From Marisa cornuarietis (lineage: Eukaryota > Mollusca > Gastropoda > Architaenioglossa > Ampullariidae), in the NCBI GenBank assembly GCA_004794655.1, contig SMMW01000597.1, positions 1,022,501 through 1,086,500 of the forward strand: 64,000 nt of DNA, in the 5' to 3' direction. This document shows, piece after piece, positions 60,001 through 64,000 of this stretch. A program made the translations under genes and the position numbers. Position 1 is the stretch's first letter. The number at the start of each line of letters is the position of its first letter. The notes under the pieces were generated by a model. It searched no databases. It saw only the letters and a program-made list of their open reading frames with translations, and had not been told where the DNA came from.

Positions 60001-60681
60001 CTGGTGCAAAGAACAGTCACGTGGCTGCGGCTGTTTTTAATTAAAGTGGTATATGTCTGTATAACTTTCAAGTGAGTGAGTGAGTGAGTGAGTGAGTGAG
60101 TGAGTGAGTGAGTGAGTGAGTGAGTGAGTGAGTGAGTGAGTGAGATCCCTCCCCAGACCCCGTCACCCCGTCGAAAGAAAAAAAAGAGGAAGAATCTTAT
60201 ATACCTTTTTGTCTCCTGTGCTGGCAGAAGCCACGGCGCTCGCCAGTCCCAGACATTCAAGTGACGGCAGAGGTTCTAATCCTTCCTGGGACTCCTGACG
60301 GCCAAACTCGGAGCCAGCGGTGCTACTGCTTATGCGGATCTGGCGAAATAAGGAATAAAATCATGCTTATCACGTTTTGTTCAATAAAAGGCTCGTGGTC
60401 ACTATAAACGGTTCTAGCCGTAGGAGGTCATACTCCCACGGCACTGGCCTAAAAAGAGTCAAGGTTTTAGTTACAAGGCACAATGATCTGGCCAAAAAGA
60501 TAGGTCATGGCCATAAATACATGGATCTGGCTAAAAGATAATCGAGGTCATTAAAGTATCTGGCCGAAGAAAGAGACGGGAATAATTATAGTCTCATTGA
60601 ATTTAAATGAAGTAAATCGTAAACTCGGTAGTTTCCGATGACTGATCGAGAAGGGAAAGGAGTATGTACAGCAGACACTCA

Positions 60682-60726
<45 letters not shown>

Positions 60727-63700
60727 GCGCGCGCTTCACTAAGCACCACAAACTCAGTCCTGTCTGTCCACAACCACTCACTTTGTAGATTATGCCCTCT
60801 GGACAGACCAGGACGATTTCCTTGCCCACCACCACAGCGCGTGCGTTGTCCACAGGGTGGGGCAGGACGGCGACTAGGCACACCTCCCTGGACTTGATGT
60901 CAAGACACTGAACCACACTCACGCTCTCTCCTTTCTCGTTCTTTCCTCCAAAGATATAGATCTGAAAAAGAACTCGCTCAATAAGTGACCACAACTGTAC
61001 AGTATTTTTCAGTTTTTCAGTAAACCTGATAAGAATATTCTCTGTAGCGTCTACTAATGCCTTTAGGTGGTAGTGCTCTATGCGGTGATGTTGGAGCGGT
61101 GGTGGCTTGACTGACCATGTGAAGGAGCAGGATATGATGTTATGCCTGATGCTGTGATGGTGGTGCAGTGAGTGATGGTGTTGTAGTGGTAATGTTGTGA
61201 CTGACAGCTGTAAGTTTTCCAACCTTGTCTCCCAGGGCGACAGCAGGAGCCCCTTCCACTGGTACCTCCAGGCGACCCACTTCCGCCCACGAGCTGCCCT
61301 CCACGTCGTACATACTTATTTCTGGTACCAGCTTCTGGCCATCCTCTCCCTTCACGTCCCGTCCACCCAAGAGGTACAGACGGCCATCCAGCTGCACCAT
61401 GGCGTGCCCCTGACGCCCCCGAGGCAGGTGACCAAGATCACGCCACGTATTCTCAGTGGCGGCGTACATAGCAAACGTGTAGGGAGCTCTAGACAGACAG
61501 CAATTTAGAGAAAATCGTTTTTTTCCTTACAGGCTTACGAGCTAATCCTGGAAATAAAATAATGAAAGAAAACGGAAAACAAAGAAACGAACGAACAAAC
61601 AAACTAACTAACAAATGGTAGCAATAAAATGAAGGGAAATATGGAAGAAATTAAGAAGAGAAAGAAGGAAAGACTATTAAGAAGACCCTGCTATTTTTCT
61701 ATTTTTCGATCTCTCTCACTCTCTCTCACACACACACACACACACTCCGCTGTGGTCTCCGACCTTGACCCCCCGCTGATGTAGACGTCGTTTCTCCAGA
61801 CCGACGACGCAAATTGGATGCCGACGTCGTGGGGCAGTGAGGCGATGGCGTAGATCCAGAATCCCTTGGAGTAGTAAGCGCCATCTAGGTAGCCGGCCAT
61901 GACATTGGTGAGCGGTGCCTGCTGCACGACACAGCCGCCCAGCAGCACCACGACGCGCCGCATGCCGGGCATCAGTCGCTTGACGGTGTGCGCCAGACGC
62001 CCCAAGATGTCCAGCTGGATCTGACGCCCGTCCTTCTGCAGGCCAGCCAGGTGGTACGTCAGGGCCTCGTCTATAAAGGCTGTTGACACAACATAACCCT
62101 CGCAAGTCTCGTTTCGTATATTACAGGTTACTACTAAGAAGCGCTTATTACTCTTTTCGAATGTCACAGGTTATTTCTCACAATATATTAAAAAGCATAG
62201 AACGGTTTTCGCATGTCAGGTGTCATTGATAAGAAAAGGCTGTGACACTTTTCGCATGCCACAGGTTATTGCTAAATTCACAAAAAAAAACAATTTTGTA
62301 TTTCACTTGCTAGGTGAGAAATACGTATAAGAATTTTCGCATGTGATTGCTAATAAATGCCGAAGGTGCTTTTCGCGTGACACTGGTTAGGTCGTTGGTA
62401 AGAAATGCCGGTAATGTTTGTCTCATGTCATTGATTGTTGGTAAAAAAAGAGGCACAAGTTGTTACTAAAACATTCCTATATCATGTTTTGTATGTCACT
62501 AGTAACTGCTTACAATTGTTTGGAACATATTTTTTGCGTTCTGTAGTTGTTTACTATTGTCAGAAATTGCCTGCCGAGTCATAAAGCGCAGTGGTGAGCT
62601 ACAGACGGTAAGATCTAAACTTACTAATAAAAAAAAACTTTTGATGAGAAAGGAAGCCATTACTTTACAAAGTATGAAATATGGAAGAAGGTGAAACTTT
62701 TGACAATAAATCAATTTTAGATGGCGACAGGAACTGGTTCGAGTAAAGAATTATAGTTGCAAATCAGTGGTAAATTATCTCCACTTAGCGGGAAGCTAAA
62801 TCGACAAGCGTGGATGTCTCTAGGAGGAAGTCAGAAAGCAACTTACAGCCAAACTCAGTTTTCAGACCAATCAGCTCGTTGTTGCGAAGCTCGTTGACGT
62901 ACTTGGTGGACAGGTAAGGAAAACACACGAAGGGAAGCAAATCTTTCAAGTATTTGCGCCTCTCCTCGCGAGAGTAGCCTACCCAGTCCAAGATGGCTTC
63001 CAACAGTTCGTCTTCATAACGAAACTATCCACACAGAGATAAAGAGAGAGAAAAAAAAACTGGGAAATGTTAATACCATCACATAAATAAATACCCAATG
63101 GCCCCTTCGCACTGCTCCCCTCTCCCCGTGACATTTTAATAGAAACATAACTTTACTTTTGAAAACGCTCACACCTGGAAGTCAACTCCGCGCCAGACAT
63201 GATGCTGTTGCTGTAAAATTTTCGACGAGAAGCACGGTCCGAAGTCATTTTCCAAAGTCTCGAGAGTTCTTTGTTTTAAAGGTCTATTAGGGTGTAAATT
63301 TTTGTAACTGTGTTACTGGCGCAGACAGCGTACCATGAGGAAGTCAACGATAATTTATGTAACTGTGCGGTTACCAGTGGTGTCATACATACGTCACCGT
63401 ATTAACTGTTCAGTGGCCGGCGGTGTCATACATACGTCACTGTATTAACTGTTCAGTGGCCGGCGGTGTCATACATACGTCACTGTATTAACTGTTCAGT
63501 GGCCGGCGGTGTCATACATACGTCACAGTATTAACTGTTCAGTGGCCGGTGGTGTCATACATACGTCACAGTATTAACTGTTCAGTGGCCGGCGGTGTCA
63601 TACATACGTCACAGTATTAACTGTTCAGTGGCCGGCGGTGTCATACATACGTCACTGTATTTACTGTTCAGTGGCCGACGGTGTCACACATACGTCACTG

Positions 63701-63935
63701 TATTAACTGTTCAGTGATCATCGGCATCAGACATACATCACTGTATTAACTATGCAAACAGCATACCGTGAGGCCGTCATGACCGAGCAACGTGGTCACG
63801 TGAGACGGAGATAGCTTCAGGAAATCCTCTGTCTGTCGAACAGTCTGGAACTTGGTCAGAGCGAGGTTACGGGCTCGTAGTGCCAGCGCGTGGCTGTTGT
63901 GGTTGTCGGCCCACTCCCATATTCTGAGACACGAC
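59059..63935 (-). CDS. BTB-BACK-kelch (KLHL) protein, 3' seven exons
   Basis: KLHL proteins are substrate adaptors of cullin-3 ubiquitin ligases; the kelch propeller binds substrate. Exons on the - strand are 63935-63767, 63024-62847, 62079-61764, 61488-61224, 60961-60782, 60339-60205 and 60000-59059, giving 727 residues plus stop. The first two and the start of the third encode a BACK domain (CLRIWEWADNH, DFLKLSPSHVTTLL, LLEAILDWVGY, LLPFVCFPYLS, FIDEALTYHL). Kelch blades follow: VVVLLGGC, DVYISGGS, RLYLLGGRD, KIYIFGGKN and ADVYVVGGQ. BTB exons lie right of the window. The last exon has an acidic insert of about 200 residues. Which human KLHL is orthologous is not clear. Confidence 0.87.
60061..60144. 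repeat. (GAGT)n microsatellite, about 19 units
   Basis: In a KLHL intron. On the + strand every unit contains GTGAGT, a perfect splice-donor consensus, but the gene runs on the other strand. Confidence 0.95.
60205..60339 (-). CDS. KLHL exon (Ser/Ala-rich linker)
   Basis: Forty-five codons, phase 0 at both ends, between tcgccag and AAG|gtatat. Content is IRISSSTAGSEFGRQESQ ... LGLASAVASASTGDKK, low in kelch character. It adds to the insertion that splits the propeller. Confidence 0.8.
60693..60734. repeat. (AC)n(GC)n microsatellite
   Basis: The alternating AC run turns into alternating GC. Both are purine-pyrimidine alternations able to adopt Z-DNA. It lies 48 bp from a KLHL donor. Confidence 0.95.
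60782..60961 (-). CDS. KLHL exon (kelch blade)
   Basis: Sixty codons: IYIFGGKNEKGESVSVVQCL ... AVVVGKEIVLVCPEGIIYK. It lies between tttttcag and AAA|gtgagt. The junction ALGD-K/IYIFGG with the previous exon is typical of kelch genes. Confidence 0.9.
61224..61488 (-). CDS. KLHL exon (kelch blades)
   Basis: It encodes APYTFAMYAATENTWRDLG, GHAMVQLDGRLYLLGGRD and EISMYDVEGSSWAEVG, i.e. kelch GG and Tyr-Trp landmarks. It takes one base to complete Arg from the previous exon. The acceptor is gtctag and the donor AAG|gttgga. Confidence 0.9.
61764..62079 (-). CDS. KLHL exon (end of BACK, first kelch blades)
   Basis: It encodes FIDEALTYHLAGLQKDG, VVVLLGGCV and VWRNDVYISGGS. It starts with two bases completing a Ser codon after gtcaacag and ends TCAAG|gtcgga. 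A CA/GA microsatellite lies immediately downstream in the intron. Confidence 0.88.
62847..63024 (-). CDS. KLHL exon (BACK domain, C-terminal half)
   Basis: FRYEDELLEAILDWVGYSRE ... YLKDLLPFVCFPYLSTKYV ... ELIGLKTEFG. It ends in one base before gtaagt; the join to the next exon gives FGSFIDEAL. Confidence 0.88.
63365..63745. repeat. 43-bp tandem repeat, about 9 units
   Basis: The unit containing ggcggtgtcatacatacgtc and attaactgttcagtggcc is repeated exactly every 43 bp (gtgtc at 63380, 63423, 63466 and so on). The central copies are nearly identical and the edges diverge. Each central unit contains TACGTCAC, a CRE-like half site. It lies in a KLHL intron, 22 bp from an exon. Confidence 0.95.
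63767..63935 (-). CDS. KLHL exon (BACK domain, N-terminal half)
   Basis: SCLRIWEWADNHNSHALALR ... FLKLSPSHVTTLLGHDGLT, the classic BACK start. The acceptor ccgcgcag is preferred. An upstream gtctag (63973) would extend the exon in frame by about 12 codons. The donor is ACG|gtatgc. Confidence 0.87.
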
Positions 63936-64000
63936 CTGCGCGGAAAAGACTCTAGCTTCACACCCTGCTTGACTAGCCACACTAGACCCTATAGCATTCT

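Noticed and set aside
63365..63745. CRISPR-like array
   Set aside because: Contiguous 43-bp units without spacers.

Overview
The window reads as nuclear DNA of an invertebrate animal, most likely a mollusc and probably a gastropod. The evidence is intron-rich genes with GT/AG boundaries, a docking-complex gene of motile cilia, a CD63-type tetraspanin, long GT/CA microsatellites, tRNA-derived SINEs and LINE tails ending in TTATTATTATT. The species call is inference. There is no prokaryotic, organellar or CRISPR content.

Layout. (1) 257-10585, + strand: 13 exons (771 codons) of ODAD2/ARMC4, an armadillo-repeat subunit of the outer dynein arm docking complex; its N-terminal exons lie left of the window. 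(2) 10586-13442: shared 3' region between convergent genes. (3) 13443-19683, - strand: complete seven-exon CD63-like tetraspanin of 235 aa with a C-terminal YEVV sorting signal; its introns hold a decayed Mutator-like transposase and LINE pieces. (4) About 19.7-58 kb: a repeat-dominated stretch with no complete gene. It carries seven pieces of one tRNA-derived SINE family (one of them in an ODAD2 intron at the far left), a second SINE type, two copies of one MITE in opposite orientation, LINE, hAT and THAP remnants, a decayed recurrent ORF, a 41-bp minisatellite and many microsatellites. A few candidate first exons with good start contexts and donors (45.7, 51.6, 57.15 kb) suggest genes whose other exons I could not find. 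(5) 59059-63935, - strand: seven 3' exons (727 residues plus stop) of a BTB-BACK-kelch (KLHL) gene; the BTB exons lie right of the window. Its propeller is interrupted by a very acidic insert of about 200 residues.

The three genes are unrelated in function: axonemal dynein docking, endo-lysosomal/exosomal tetraspanin, and cullin-3 adaptor. The strongest new observation is a recent SINE insertion at 7908-8094 whose 15-bp target-site duplication copies the ODAD2 3' splice site. That leaves two identical acceptors flanking the SINE; use of the upstream one would add an in-frame stop after eight codons. Exon junctions were derived by reading frame and splice consensus only; no searches were run.
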